Shown here piece by piece: positions 8,259 through 17,620 of a stretch of DNA of 64,000 nucleotides. The notes under the pieces were generated by a model. That model did not search any database and was not told where the DNA came from. It was given only the letters and a program-made list of their open reading frames with translations. Source of the DNA: Lentzea atacamensis (GTDB taxonomy: Bacteria > Actinomycetota > Actinomycetes > Mycobacteriales > Pseudonocardiaceae); the NCBI RefSeq assembly GCF_003269295.1, contig NZ_QLTT01000003.1:1-64000 (forward strand), written 5' to 3'. Position 1 is the first letter of the stretch. The number at the start of each line of letters is the position of its first letter. The translations under genes were made by a program, and so were the position numbers.

Positions 8259-10172
8259 ATGTTCGACAGCGTTCTGGTGGCGAACCGCGGGGAGATCGCG
8301 GTTCGGGTGATCCGCGCGTTGCGGTCGCTCGGGATCCGTTCCGTCGCCGTGTACTCCGACGCGGACGCCGATGCGTTGCACGTCCGGCTGGCCGACGAGG
8401 CCGTGCGGATCGGGCCCGCGGCGGCTCGCGAGAGCTACCTGTCCATCGAGAAGATCGTCGCTGCCGCCGTTTCCACCGGGGCGCAGGCGATCCACCCCGG
8501 TTACGGCTTCCTCGCCGAGAACACGGCGTTCGCGGCGGCTTGTGACGCTGCCGGCGTGGTGTTCGTCGGTCCGCCCGCGGCGGCCATCGACGCGATGGGC
8601 GACAAGATCCGCGCGAAGCTGACGGTGTCGGCGGCGGGAGTTCCCGTGGTGCCGGGCCGCACTCGCGAGGGGATGTCCGACGACGAGATCGTCGACGCGG
8701 CTCTGGAGATCGGTTTTCCCGTGCTGCTCAAGCCTTCCGCCGGTGGTGGTGGCAAGGGCATGCGGCTGGTGCACGAGGAACCGGCGCTGCGCGAGGCGAT
8801 CGAGTCGGCGCGGCGTGAGGCGCGCGGGTCTTTCGGTGACGACACGCTGCTGATCGAACGGTTCATCACGAACCCGCGCCACATCGAGATCCAGGTGCTC
8901 GCCGACTCCCACGGCAACGTGATCCACCTCGGTGAGCGCGAGTGCAGCCTGCAGCGGCGGCACCAGAAGATCATCGAAGAGGCGCCGTCGCCGTTCCTCA
9001 CGCCGGAGGTGCGCGAGGCGATGGGGTCCGCGGCGGTCGACGCGGCCCGCTCGGTCGGGTACGTCGGTGCGGGCACCGTCGAGTTCATCGTGGACGGGGC
9101 GTCCGGCGACTACTTCTTCATGGAGATGAACACCCGGCTGCAGGTCGAGCACCCCGTGACCGAGATGGTCACCGGCGTCGACCTCGTCGAGTGGCAGCTC
9201 CGCGTCGCCGCGGGCGAGGTGCTGGACCTCTCCGTGGAGCTGACCGGGCACTCGGTCGAGGCACGGGTCTACGCGGAGGACCCGGCGCGCGGCTTCCTGC
9301 CGACCGGTGGCCGGGTGCTGGCGTTGCGCGAGCCGACCGACGTCCGCGTGGACTCCGGTCTGTACGAGGGACTTGTCGTCGGTTCGGACTACGACCCGAT
9401 GCTCGCCAAGGTGATCGCGCACGGCCGCACCCGCGAGGAAGCGTTGCGGCGCCTGGATCACGCGCTGGGGCAGATGGTGCTGCTCGGCGTCACGACGAAC
9501 ATCCCGTTCCTGCGGGCACTCCTGCGCGATCCGGACGTTCGTTCCGGCGCGCTGGACACCGGCCTGGTCGAGCGGAAACTGGACTCGTTGACCACGGCCG
9601 AGATTCCGGACGACGTGTACGTGGCGGCCGGTCTGGAACGGTCGATGGAACCACGTGGCGACGACCCGTGGGACCAGCTGTCCGGGTGGCGCGTCGGCGA
9701 GCACGCGTGGACGACGTGGCGGATCAACGACGTCGACGTGCGGGTTCGAGGGGACGAAGTCGTTGTGGGAGCGGGAGAACCGGTCCGTGCGCGGGCTCGC
9801 CGGGAAGGCGCCGACCTGCTCGTCGGATCGCGCCGGTACGCGATCGCGCGCGACGGAGACGTGCTGTGGCTCGGTCACGACGGCGCCTCCTGGGCGTTGA
9901 CCGAGGCCGAGTTCCTGGTCGGCGCCTCCGGTGGCGCGGCGGCCTCCGGTGGTCCGGTGAAGTCGCCGATGCCCGGCACCGTTCTGGTGGTGCGGGCGTC
10001 GCAGGGCGACGAGGTGACCGCCGGTCAAGCGTTGTTCGTGGTCGAGGCCATGAAGATGGAGCACACCGTCACCGCACCCGTCGACGGCGTGCTCGCGGAA
10101 GTGAACGTGCAAGCAGGCCAGCAGGTCGCACTCGACCAGGTGCTGGCTCTCGTCGTCTCTCACGAGGAGTGA
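8259..10172 (+). CDS. accA1: Acyl-CoA carboxylase alpha subunit (biotin carboxylase-BCCP)
   Basis: 637 residues starting 2 bases after accD1. The biotin carboxylase half begins [20 protein letters not shown], with the ATP-grasp loop [30 protein letters not shown] and [18 protein letters not shown] less conserved linker leads to the C-terminal biotinyl domain, where VVEAMKMEH places the biotin acceptor at Lys599. The protein carboxylates its own biotin with ATP and bicarbonate and passes CO2 to the AccD1 partner. No frameshift or missing motif was seen. Confidence 0.95.
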   Translation: MFDSVLVANRGEIAVRVIRALRSLGIRSVAVYSDADADALHVRLADEAVRIGPAAARESYLSIEKIVAAAVSTGAQAIHPGYGFLAENTAFAAACDAAGVVFVGPPAAAIDAMGDKIRAKLTVSAAGVPVVPGRTREGMSDDEIVDAALEIGFPVLLKPSAGGGGKGMRLVHEEPALREAIESARREARGSFGDDTLLIERFITNPRHIEIQVLADSHGNVIHLGERECSLQRRHQKIIEEAPSPFLTPEVREAMGSAAVDAARSVGYVGAGTVEFIVDGASGDYFFMEMNTRLQVEHPVTEMVTGVDLVEWQLRVAAGEVLDLSVELTGHSVEARVYAEDPARGFLPTGGRVLALREPTDVRVDSGLYEGLVVGSDYDPMLAKVIAHGRTREEALRRLDHALGQMVLLGVTTNIPFLRALLRDPDVRSGALDTGLVERKLDSLTTAEIPDDVYVAAGLERSMEPRGDDPWDQLSGWRVGEHAWTTWRINDVDVRVRGDEVVVGAGEPVRARARREGADLLVGSRRYAIARDGDVLWLGHDGASWALTEAEFLVGASGGAAASGGPVKSPMPGTVLVVRASQGDEVTAGQALFVVEAMKMEHTVTAPVDGVLAEVNVQAGQQVALDQVLALVVSHEE

Positions 10173-10177
10173 CACCG

Positions 10178-11329
10178 ATGTTGGACTTCAGGCTCCCGAG
10201 CGAGTACGAGGACCTGCGCAAGACCGTCGAGGAGTTCGCTCGCGACGAGGTGGCCCCGGTCATCGGCGACTACTACGAGCGGTGCGAGTTCCCTTACCCG
10301 ATCGTGGCGAAGATGGGCGCGATGGGCCTGCTCGGCCTGCCGTTCCCCGAAGAGCACGGCGGCATGGGTGGCGACTACTTCGCGCTGTGCGTGACGCTGG
10401 AGGAGCTCGCGCGCGTCGACTCGTCCGTCGCGATCACGGTGGAGGCGGCGACCTCGCTGGGCGCGATGCCGATCTACCGCTTCGGCACCGACGAGCAGAA
10501 GGCCGAGTGGCTGCCGTCGCTCACCTCCGGGCAGAAGCTGGGCGCGTTCGGCCTGACCGAACCGGGCAGCGGTTCGGACGCGGGTGCGCTGGCCACGACG
10601 GCCCGCCTCGAGGGCGACGAGTGGGTCATCAACGGCACCAAGGCGTTCATCACGAACTCCGGCACGGACATCACCGGCCTGGTGACGGTCGCCGCGGTCA
10701 CCGGCACACTGCCGGACGGCCGCAAGGAGATCTCCTCGATCATCGTCCCGTCCGGCACCCCGGGCTTCACGGTGTCGAAGAAGTACTCCAAGGTCGGCTG
10801 GTGCGCCTCGGACACCCGTGAACTGTCCTTCCAGGACTGCCGTGTGCCCGCCGCGAACCTGCTCGGCACGCGCGGCCGCGGTTTCGCCCAGTTCCTGCGG
10901 ACGCTGGACGAGGGCCGCGTCGCCATCGCCGCGCTGTCCGTCGGCCTCGCCCAGGGCTGTGTCGACGAGTCGATCCGCTACGCCCACGAGCGCGAGACGT
11001 TCGGGGCGAAGATCGGCACGTACCAGGCGATCCAGTTCAAGATCGCCGAGATGGAGGCCCGCGTGCACACCGCGCGGCTGGCCTACTACGAGGCTGCGTC
11101 CCGGATGCTGCGCGGTGAGCCGTTCAAGAAGCAGGCCGCGATCGCCAAGCTGGTGTCGTCCGAAGCGGCGATGGACAACGCCCGTGACGCGACGCAGATC
11201 TTCGGCGGCTACGGCTTCATGAACGAGTACCCGGTCGGCCGCTTCTACCGCGACGCCAAGATCCTGGAGATCGGCGAGGGCACCTCCGAGGTGCAGAAGA
11301 TGCTGATCGCCCGCGAGCTCGGCCTGTAG
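10178..11329 (+). CDS. Acyl-CoA dehydrogenase of the leucine/branched-chain operon
   Basis: 383 residues, with the ATG 5 bases behind the accA1 stop. FAD/substrate-binding signatures are AFGLTEPGSGSDAGA and the C-terminal QIFGGYGFMNEYPVGR. The final GEGTSEVQ puts a Glu (367) at the position of the catalytic base of MCAD/SCAD-type enzymes. Isovaleryl-CoA dehydrogenases, from memory, have Gly or Ala there and use another Glu. So despite the leucine context the enzyme may prefer 2-methyl-branched or short straight acyl-CoAs. It is the FadE19-like member of the operon and transfers electrons to ETF. Confidence 0.9.
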   Translation: MLDFRLPSEYEDLRKTVEEFARDEVAPVIGDYYERCEFPYPIVAKMGAMGLLGLPFPEEHGGMGGDYFALCVTLEELARVDSSVAITVEAATSLGAMPIYRFGTDEQKAEWLPSLTSGQKLGAFGLTEPGSGSDAGALATTARLEGDEWVINGTKAFITNSGTDITGLVTVAAVTGTLPDGRKEISSIIVPSGTPGFTVSKKYSKVGWCASDTRELSFQDCRVPAANLLGTRGRGFAQFLRTLDEGRVAIAALSVGLAQGCVDESIRYAHERETFGAKIGTYQAIQFKIAEMEARVHTARLAYYEAASRMLRGEPFKKQAAIAKLVSSEAAMDNARDATQIFGGYGFMNEYPVGRFYRDAKILEIGEGTSEVQKMLIARELGL

Positions 11330-11336
11330 CCGGAGC

Positions 11337-11358
11337 GGGGGCCGCCGGAGCGGCCCCC
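11337..11358. terminator. Hairpin terminator between convergent genes
   Basis: GGGGGCCGC-cgga-GCGGCCCCC forms a perfect 9-bp stem 7 bases after the acyl-CoA dehydrogenase stop. It lies just beyond the 3' end of the convergent secreted-protein gene, so it can serve both strands. It has no T-tract, as is common in this group. Confidence 0.7.
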
Positions 11359-11364
11359 ACCCGG

Positions 11365-11838
11365 TCAGATGTTCAGGTAGACGCGGGAGAAGGTGCCCGC
11401 GACGTTGTGCGTGGTCGAGCCGGACACGACCGTGACCTCGTCGTAGGACATGCTCACCAGCACGACGTGCTGACCCTTGGGGCACGTCAGGGTCGGCGCC
11501 GGCGGGGTGATCGTCAGCTGGCCGCTGACCTCGCCGAGCAGGCTGACCTTGAACTTGCCCGTGGCGGACAGCGCGCTCACGACCTGTGTCTTCTTGGGGT
11601 CGGACGGGAAGTTGCCGCCGTGGTTCTGGCACGCGTACACGGCGGTCATCTTGGCCGCGGTCTGCACCGTCACGGAGGCGCCGACGTTCGGGAAGCCACC
11701 GATCCGGAAGCTCACGGTCAGGGCACCGGCATCACTCGGTGCGGACGCCGTGGCGGTCAGCACCACGGCAGCCGAGGCCGGGGTCGCGGAGACGAACGCC
11801 AGTGCGGCCGCGGCGAGCACGGCCAGGATCTTGCGCAT
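11365..11838 (-). CDS. Small secreted protein of unknown function
   Basis: 157 residues from ATG 11838, chosen because AGGAG stands about 10 bases before it and the signal peptide MRKILAVLAAAALAFVSATPASA begins there. The mature part (about 134 residues) is Val/Thr/Ser-rich and likely all-beta. It has two Cys (VYACQNHGG and LTCPKGQ) that could form one disulfide. I do not recognise a named family; similar secreted proteins are common in Pseudonocardiaceae. It lies downstream of aidB on the same strand with a 102-base gap, so its promoter is probably its own. Confidence 0.7.
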   Translation of the reverse strand: MRKILAVLAAAALAFVSATPASAAVVLTATASAPSDAGALTVSFRIGGFPNVGASVTVQTAAKMTAVYACQNHGGNFPSDPKKTQVVSALSATGKFKVSLLGEVSGQLTITPPAPTLTCPKGQHVVLVSMSYDEVTVVSGSTTHNVAGTFSRVYLNI

Positions 11839-11940
11839 GGGAAGGGGACTCCTGCTCAGGGGGGATCGTTGCGCCATTCGGCCCAGCGATCCTAGAGATG
11901 TGCGGAGTCGTTCCCGGTCAATCCGTGATCACCAGATCGG

Positions 11941-13476
11941 TTAGATCTTGGGGACCGCCCGGTCGATGATCGCGGCGAAGTCGGTGGACCTGGGCAGCGT
12001 GCCGAACGCGACTCCCCAGTCCCCGCCGAGCCGTGAGCCCAGGAACGCGTCCGCGACCGCGGGATGCCCGTGCTTGACCAGCAGGGCACCCTGCAGGATC
12101 AGCGCCATCTTCTCGACGACCCGGCGTGCCTGGGACTCGTCCACATCGGACAACGTCGTGCCGAGCTCGTTGAGCGCCTTGTCGATCCGCGCGTCGACGC
12201 CCGTGACGACGGCCAGGAACTCCTGCACCGACTCGGGTTCCTTCTTCATCGCGCGCAGGACGTCCAACGCTGCGACGTTGCCGGAACCCTCCCAGATCGA
12301 CATCAGCGGCGACTCGCGGAACAGCCGCGGCATGCCGCTGTCCTCGATGTAACCGTTGCCGCCCAGGCACTCCAACGCCTCGGCCGCGTGCACCGGGCCC
12401 CGCTTGCACACCCAGTACTTGGTGACGGCGAGCCCGAGCCTCGGCCGGTGCTGCGCCAGCCACATCGCGGCCGTGGTCGCGGCCTCGGACTCGATCGCGA
12501 GGTCCGCCAGCACGTTGCGCATCGCCGGCTGGTCGACGAGGTACTTCCCGAACGCCTTGCGGTGCGCGGCGTGGTGGGCCGCCTGCCGGAGCCCGGCGCG
12601 CATGCCCGCCGCCGACCCGAGCACGCAGTCGAGGCGCGTCATGTTGACCATCTCGATGATCGTCCGGACACCGCGGCCCTCGTCGCCGACGCGGAGTGCG
12701 AAGGCCTCGTCGTACTCGATCTCGGCGGAGGCGTTGGACCTGTTACCCAGCTTGTCCTTCAGCCGCTGCAGGAAGAACCGGTTGCGCGTGCCGTCCGGCA
12801 GCACCCGCGGCACCAGGAAGCACGTGAGCCCGCCGGGGGCCTGCGCCAGCGTCAGGAACACATCGGACATCGGCGCCGAGGTGAACCACTTGTGGCCGGT
12901 GAGGACATAGCCGTCGCCGACCGGCTTGGCGACCGTGGTGTTCGCGCGGACGTCCGATCCGCCCTGCTTCTCGGTCATCGACATGCCGGCGATCAGGCCC
13001 CGTTTCGTGAGGGGTGCCTTGAGGCCGAAGTCGTAGTCGCGGGCCGTCAGCAGCGGTTCGTAGACCTTCGCCAGTTCCGGCGCCACGCGCAAAGCGGGCA
13101 CGGCCGCGTAAGTCATCGAAATCGGGCAGCCGTGGCCCGCCTCGACCTGCGACCACACGTAGAACCGGGCCGCGCGCTCGAGGTGACCACCGTCGACATA
13201 TGCGTGCAACCCGTGTGTAACCGCGACGTTCATCAGGTCGTGCCACGCAGGGTGGAACTCAACCTCGTCGATCCGGTGGCCGTACCGGTCGTGCGTGCGC
13301 AGGACGGGTGGGTAGGTGTTCGCGAGCCTCCCGCGCTCCTGCCACTCGTCGCTGCCCGCGAGCCTGCCGAGTTCGTGCAGGTCGGCGTTGTCGACCCAGC
13401 TGAGCAGCGCTGGATCGTCCGCCACGTCGTGACCGCTCAGCGGCGGGACCTGGTTGGTCACCTCGTGCGTAGCCAT
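11941..13476 (-). CDS. aidB: AidB-like acyl-CoA dehydrogenase family protein
   Basis: 511 residues from ATG 13476. The N-terminal VTNQVPPLSGHDVADDPALL and VEFHPAWHDLMNVAV are characteristic of AidB, which sets it apart from ordinary acyl-CoA dehydrogenases. Further signatures are GMSMTEKQGGSDVRANTT, GHKWFTSAPMSDVFL, and ECLGGNGYIEDSGMPRLFRE-SPLMSIWEGSGNV. E. coli AidB is a flavoprotein that binds DNA and protects it in the alkylation response; its in vivo chemistry is unsettled. The alkA gene of this window is 44 kb away, so there is no local alkylation cluster. A perfect dyad (13488-13502) stands 12 bases before the start. Confidence 0.9.
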   Translation of the reverse strand: MATHEVTNQVPPLSGHDVADDPALLSWVDNADLHELGRLAGSDEWQERGRLANTYPPVLRTHDRYGHRIDEVEFHPAWHDLMNVAVTHGLHAYVDGGHLERAARFYVWSQVEAGHGCPISMTYAAVPALRVAPELAKVYEPLLTARDYDFGLKAPLTKRGLIAGMSMTEKQGGSDVRANTTVAKPVGDGYVLTGHKWFTSAPMSDVFLTLAQAPGGLTCFLVPRVLPDGTRNRFFLQRLKDKLGNRSNASAEIEYDEAFALRVGDEGRGVRTIIEMVNMTRLDCVLGSAAGMRAGLRQAAHHAAHRKAFGKYLVDQPAMRNVLADLAIESEAATTAAMWLAQHRPRLGLAVTKYWVCKRGPVHAAEALECLGGNGYIEDSGMPRLFRESPLMSIWEGSGNVAALDVLRAMKKEPESVQEFLAVVTGVDARIDKALNELGTTLSDVDESQARRVVEKMALILQGALLVKHGHPAVADAFLGSRLGGDWGVAFGTLPRSTDFAAIIDRAVPKI

Positions 13477-13487
13477 GCCTCGCACGC

Positions 13488-13502
13488 TACTACTCGGTAG
13501 TA
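13488..13502. promoter_or_regulatory. Perfect dyad TACTAC-TCG-GTAGTA between aidB and tmsA
   Basis: A 15-base palindrome with six-base arms and a 3-base spacer. It lies 12 bases upstream of the aidB ATG and about 90 bases upstream of the divergent tmsA start. It resembles operators of TetR-type acyl-CoA-responsive repressors, but no cognate regulator is adjacent. It could govern both divergent units. Confidence 0.6.
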
Positions 13503-13589
13503 ACTTTGGGCAGGGTGCGACGAAAGATCGCTGGCCCATTCGGGCTTTTGGGCGTGCCAACGGCGCTGACGAGGAATAACGTCGTTCTG

Positions 13590-14897
13590 GTGAGTGACCA
13601 TGGGCACAGCACGGCCGTTGCTGCGTTGACCGCGCAGTACGCCGCGATGCGCGAAGGTGCGCCAGTGCGGCTCGCGAAGAAGACGTCGAACCTGTTCAGG
13701 TTCCGCGCCGATCAGTCGGGCGGGCTGGACGTCGGCAGGTTCGACCGGGTGCTGGCGGTGGACCCGGTCGGACGCACCGCGCAGGTGCAGGGCATGACCA
13801 CCTACGAGAATCTCGTCGCCGCGACACTGCGCCACGGCTTGATGCCGCTGGTCGTGCCGCAGCTCAAAACCATCACGATCGGCGGCGCCGTCGCCGGTCT
13901 GGGCATCGAGTCCACGTCCTTCCGCAACGGACTGCCGCACGAGTCCGTGCGCGAGCTGGAGATCCTCACCGGCGACGGCGAGGTCGTGGTCTCCAAACCG
14001 GACGACGACCTGTTCCGCGCGTTCCCCAACTCCTACGGGACCCTGGGCTACGCGCTGCGGCTGGAGATCGAGCTGGAGCCGGTGCGCCAGTACGTCCGGC
14101 TGCGGCACGTGCCCTTCGGCTCCTTCGCCGAATGCGCCGCCGTCATCGAGGAGGTGTGTTCGGACGGTTCGGCGGACTTCGTCGACGGCACGGTGTTCTC
14201 CCGCGGCGAGATGTACCTGACGTTGGGCCACTACGTCGACATCGCGCCGTACACGTCCGACTACACCGGCAACCAGATCTACTACCGGTCCATCCAAAAG
14301 CGCCGCACGGACCACCTCACGATCCACGACTACCTGTGGCGCTGGGACACCGACTGGTTCTGGTGCTCCCGCGCGTTCGGAGCGCAGAACCCGGTGGTCC
14401 GCCGCCTGTGGCCGAAGCGCTACCTGCGCTCGGACGTGTACCGCAAGCTGGTGGCCAAGCACCGGCAGCTGCGACCGCGGGTCGACGTCGAACCGGTGAT
14501 CCAGGACGTGGAGATCCCGGTCGGCGCGCTGCCGGACTTCCTCGACTTCTTCGACCGCGAGATCGGCATCTCGCCGGTGTGGCTGTGCCCGGTTCGGCTG
14601 CGCGACAACACGGGCTGGCCGCTGTACCCGATGAACCCGGACGTGCTGTACGTCAACGTCGGGTTCTGGTCGGAGGTCCCGGTGCGGCCGGGAGAACGCA
14701 TGGGTGACCGCAACCGGCTGATCGAGCGCGAGGTGGCGCGGCTGGGCGGCCACAAGTCGCTGTACTCGGACTCCTACTACAGCGAGGACGAGTTCTGGCG
14801 GCACTACAACGGTTCGCAGTACCGGGCCGTGAAGTCCCGGTACGACCAGACGAACCGACTGCCTGATCTGTACGCCAAGTGTGTCAGGGGACGATGA
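13590..14897 (+). CDS. tmsA: FAD-dependent reductase of 10-methyl fatty acid synthesis (TmsA/BfaA-like)
   Basis: 435 residues if GTG 13590 is used (MSDHGHSTAVAALTAQYAAM), which fits the family start and has GAGGA about 14 bases upstream; in-frame starts exist back to TTG 13506. The FAD_binding_4 domain shows VPQLKTITIGGAVAGLGIES and FPNSYGTLGYALRLEIEL. RLAKKTSNLFRFR near the N terminus is typical of the Rv0449c-like oxidases. In mycobacteria and Thermomonospora such proteins reduce the 10-methylene intermediate made by the partner methyltransferase with NADPH, giving 10-methylstearate. The tmsB ATG starts directly after the tmsA stop. Confidence 0.85.
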   Translation: MSDHGHSTAVAALTAQYAAMREGAPVRLAKKTSNLFRFRADQSGGLDVGRFDRVLAVDPVGRTAQVQGMTTYENLVAATLRHGLMPLVVPQLKTITIGGAVAGLGIESTSFRNGLPHESVRELEILTGDGEVVVSKPDDDLFRAFPNSYGTLGYALRLEIELEPVRQYVRLRHVPFGSFAECAAVIEEVCSDGSADFVDGTVFSRGEMYLTLGHYVDIAPYTSDYTGNQIYYRSIQKRRTDHLTIHDYLWRWDTDWFWCSRAFGAQNPVVRRLWPKRYLRSDVYRKLVAKHRQLRPRVDVEPVIQDVEIPVGALPDFLDFFDREIGISPVWLCPVRLRDNTGWPLYPMNPDVLYVNVGFWSEVPVRPGERMGDRNRLIEREVARLGGHKSLYSDSYYSEDEFWRHYNGSQYRAVKSRYDQTNRLPDLYAKCVRGR

Positions 14898-16130
14898 ATG
14901 CGGTTGGCCTCCATTTTCCAGAGCATCACGGGTGGCAGCGACGTTCGCTTCCAGGCCTACGACGGCAGTACCGCCGGCCCTTCGGCCGCGCCGGTGTCCA
15001 TCGACATCAAGACCCCGGAAGCCCTGTCCTACCTGGCCTCGGCACCAGGTGAGCTCGGCCTTGCCCGTGCCTACGTGACCGGTCATCTGGAGATCCTCGG
15101 CGACGTGCACGCCGGTCTCTCCAGGCTCTCCGAGTTCTCCCTGCGGGAGCTCCCGTGGCTGCAACGCGTGGAACTGCTCCGCTTCCTGGGCAGGATCCGC
15201 TTGTCGCACAAGGTGTCTCCGCCTCCACAGGAGACCCGCCTGCGCGGCCTGCGTCACTCCAAGACCCGTGACCAGGCCGCCATCGCCCACCACTACGACG
15301 TGTCGAACCAGTTCTACGAGTGGATCCTCGGCCCGTCGATGGCCTACACCTGCGCGGTGTACCCGTCACCCGAGTCCACTTTGGAGGAGGCCCAGTTCGA
15401 GAAGCACGACCTGGTGGCGCGCAAGCTCGGCCTGAAGCCCGGCATGAGGCTGCTGGACGTGGGCTGCGGCTGGGGCGGCATGGTCATGCACGCGGCCCGC
15501 GAGTACGGCGTGCGCGCCATCGGCGTCACGTTGTCCCGCAACCAGGCCGAGTGGGCTCAGAAGGCCATCGTCGAGGCAGGACTGTCGGACCTGGCCGAGG
15601 TGCGCCACCTCGACTACCGCGACGTGCGGGAGACGGGCTTCGACGCGGTGTCGTCGATCGGCCTCACCGAGCACATCGGCAAGGCCAAGCTGCCCGGCTA
15701 CTTCGCGTCCCTGTACCGGAAGCTGAAGCCGGGCGGACGGTTGCTGAACCACTGCATCACGCGACCGAACAACAAGGAGCGCTCGCTGTCCGGGCCGTTC
15801 ATCAACCGGTACGTGTTCCCGGACGGTGAGCTGGTCGGGCCGGGGTACATCGTGTCGCAGATGCACGACACCGGGTTCGAGGTGCGGCACGAGGAGAACC
15901 TGCGTGAGCACTACTCGCTGACCCTGGCGGCCTGGGGGCGCAACCTGGAGTCGCACTGGGAGGAGGCCGTCGAGGAGGTCGGGGAGGCTCGGGCGCGGGT
16001 GTGGCGGTTGTACCTGGCGGCGTCGCGGCTCGGGTTCGACCGCAACAACATCCAGCTGCACCAGGTGCTCGGGGTGCGGCTGGATGGCACGAGGTCGCAC
16101 ATGCCGTTGAGGCCGACCTGGCTGTCCTGA
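14898..16130 (+). CDS. tmsB: SAM-dependent fatty-acyl phospholipid methyltransferase (TmsB/UfaA1-like)
   Basis: 410 residues; the ATG begins on the base after the tmsA stop. It is a cyclopropane-fatty-acid-synthase family protein with SAM motif I LLDVGCGWGGMVMHAA, AIAHHYDVSNQFYEWILG-SMAYTCAVY, SIGLTEHIG and the bicarbonate/acyl site region LNHCITRP. Paired with a TmsA-like reductase it most likely methylates oleoyl chains at C10 (tuberculostearic-type branch) and does not form cyclopropane. A tmsC-like small membrane gene is absent downstream, where a strong hairpin follows after 5 bases. Confidence 0.87.
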   Translation: MRLASIFQSITGGSDVRFQAYDGSTAGPSAAPVSIDIKTPEALSYLASAPGELGLARAYVTGHLEILGDVHAGLSRLSEFSLRELPWLQRVELLRFLGRIRLSHKVSPPPQETRLRGLRHSKTRDQAAIAHHYDVSNQFYEWILGPSMAYTCAVYPSPESTLEEAQFEKHDLVARKLGLKPGMRLLDVGCGWGGMVMHAAREYGVRAIGVTLSRNQAEWAQKAIVEAGLSDLAEVRHLDYRDVRETGFDAVSSIGLTEHIGKAKLPGYFASLYRKLKPGGRLLNHCITRPNNKERSLSGPFINRYVFPDGELVGPGYIVSQMHDTGFEVRHEENLREHYSLTLAAWGRNLESHWEEAVEEVGEARARVWRLYLAASRLGFDRNNIQLHQVLGVRLDGTRSHMPLRPTWLS

Positions 16131-16135
16131 CGAGT

Positions 16136-16161
16136 GGCGGGCGGCGGATGCGCCGCCCGCC
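16136..16161. terminator. Hairpin terminator after tmsAB
   Basis: GGCGGGCGGC-ggatgc-GCCGCCCGCC, a perfect 10-bp GC stem starting 5 bases after the tmsB stop and lying between tmsB and the convergent M28 peptidase gene. No T-tract. Confidence 0.7.
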
Positions 16162-16225
16162 CAGGCCGTGTCCTGTACATCCCGTTCGACTATCGCGGAC
16201 GAGACTTGCAGAACACGGCGTAGCC

Positions 16226-17581
16226 CTACGGTGCCGGCACGGGGAACGCCACCGGGCTGCGCCGCCCGTTCGCCGCGATCGCCCGCACCCCGAAGAACAC
16301 GTTGTCCTTGGACAGGTCGACGGTGCGGGCGCCGACCGGCCCGAGCGGAATCCGGTGCGTCCAGTCCGCCGCGTCGGTGGGCCTCCACATCACCTCGTAC
16401 CCGGCTGCCGCCGGATCGACGTCCCAGACCAGGTCCGTCTCGTTCGTGAGCCGATTGGTCCTGATGCGCACGTTCCGCGGTGTCCCCGGCGCGGTGGCTA
16501 GGGACCACAGGACGGCGGCGTTCACCCGAGCCACCCGCGTCATGTACCCGAAGTCGCAGAACTCGGGCAGGTCGCCGTACTGCACCCCGTTCTCCACCCG
16601 GACGTCCTGGTGCTGGTGCGCGTAGTCCTCGTGCGGCTCGGTGAACCGCGCGGCGGGGAATCCCCGCTCCAGGAACGGGATGTGGTCACCTCCCCGCAGG
16701 TACCGGTCGCGCCGGTGGATCACCTCGACCTTCATCCCGGTGCCCGCGAGGTCCGTGACGAACCGCGCGAGCTGTCTGCTCGGCGAGTCGTTCTCCCCGC
16801 CGACCGACCGCCGGATCGCAGCCTGTTCAGGGGTTTCAGAGGTGGGTACGCCTTCCGCGAACAACCGCACGACGTCTCTCGCGCCGGCGGGAGCGGCACC
16901 GACGATGTCGTTGGTGAACATCCCCTGCACCCCGGTCAGCTTCGACGCCAGGTGCGCCGCGCCGTACAACCCCTGCTCCTCACCGGCGACCGCGGCGAAG
17001 ATGATCGTCGCGTCCACGTCCCGCGTCGCGAGGACCCGCGCGATCTCCACGACCGCCGCCACGCCGGACGCGTCGTCGTCGGCTCCTGGAGCGTCTTTCA
17101 CGGCGTCCAGCGGGTCGGACGCACGCGAGTCGTAGTGCCCGGACACCACGTAGATCCTCGACGGGTCCTTCGAGCCTCTCAGCGTCGCCAGGACGTTGGT
17201 GATGGTCGTGGCCACCGGAATTCGCGGTGACGGCGGTTGTACGAACGACTGCAGCTCCACGGCCAGCTCGCCGGGGTAGGAGCGCAGCTCCTGGAAGATC
17301 CAGTCCCGCGCGGCCCCGATACCGCGCACCGGATCGGTCTGGCTGGACAGGGTGTGGCGGGTGCCGAACGACACCAGCTTGCGCACCGACGCCTCGATCC
17401 GCCGCTGGTCGATCTCGGTCAGGACGCGCCGCAGCTCGCGGTCGGGTCGCTGCGGGGTGGTGCGGCGGCCGGGGCCGGTCGGCCACTCGGGTGCCGCCGC
17501 TGCAGGTGCACTGGTCGGGGTAACGGCCGCGACCGCGGGGCTCATCGCCGCCGCGGTCATGAACTGTCGTCGACTGGGCAT
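16226..17581 (-). CDS. Secreted M28-family aminopeptidase with C-terminal beta-sandwich domain
   Basis: 451 residues from ATG 17581 (a GTG codon directly precedes it). The start PSRRQFMTAAAMSPAVAAV is a Tat-type signal. The M28 zinc ligands are visible in order: GHYDSR (His), GADDDASG (Asp), AGEEQGL (catalytic and ligand Glu), and HEDYAHQHQD (last His). About 85 residues after the catalytic domain (GTPRNVRIRTNRL to the end) look like a fibronectin-III-type sandwich. It is expected to release N-terminal amino acids outside the cell. The precise specificity is unknown. It faces tmsB across a terminator. Confidence 0.9.
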   Translation of the reverse strand: MPSRRQFMTAAAMSPAVAAVTPTSAPAAAAPEWPTGPGRRTTPQRPDRELRRVLTEIDQRRIEASVRKLVSFGTRHTLSSQTDPVRGIGAARDWIFQELRSYPGELAVELQSFVQPPSPRIPVATTITNVLATLRGSKDPSRIYVVSGHYDSRASDPLDAVKDAPGADDDASGVAAVVEIARVLATRDVDATIIFAAVAGEEQGLYGAAHLASKLTGVQGMFTNDIVGAAPAGARDVVRLFAEGVPTSETPEQAAIRRSVGGENDSPSRQLARFVTDLAGTGMKVEVIHRRDRYLRGGDHIPFLERGFPAARFTEPHEDYAHQHQDVRVENGVQYGDLPEFCDFGYMTRVARVNAAVLWSLATAPGTPRNVRIRTNRLTNETDLVWDVDPAAAGYEVMWRPTDAADWTHRIPLGPVGARTVDLSKDNVFFGVRAIAANGRRSPVAFPVPAP

Positions 17582-17620
17582 CACCCCGGTCTAGACCTGA
17601 TGGGCCGGTCCGCACAAGCC

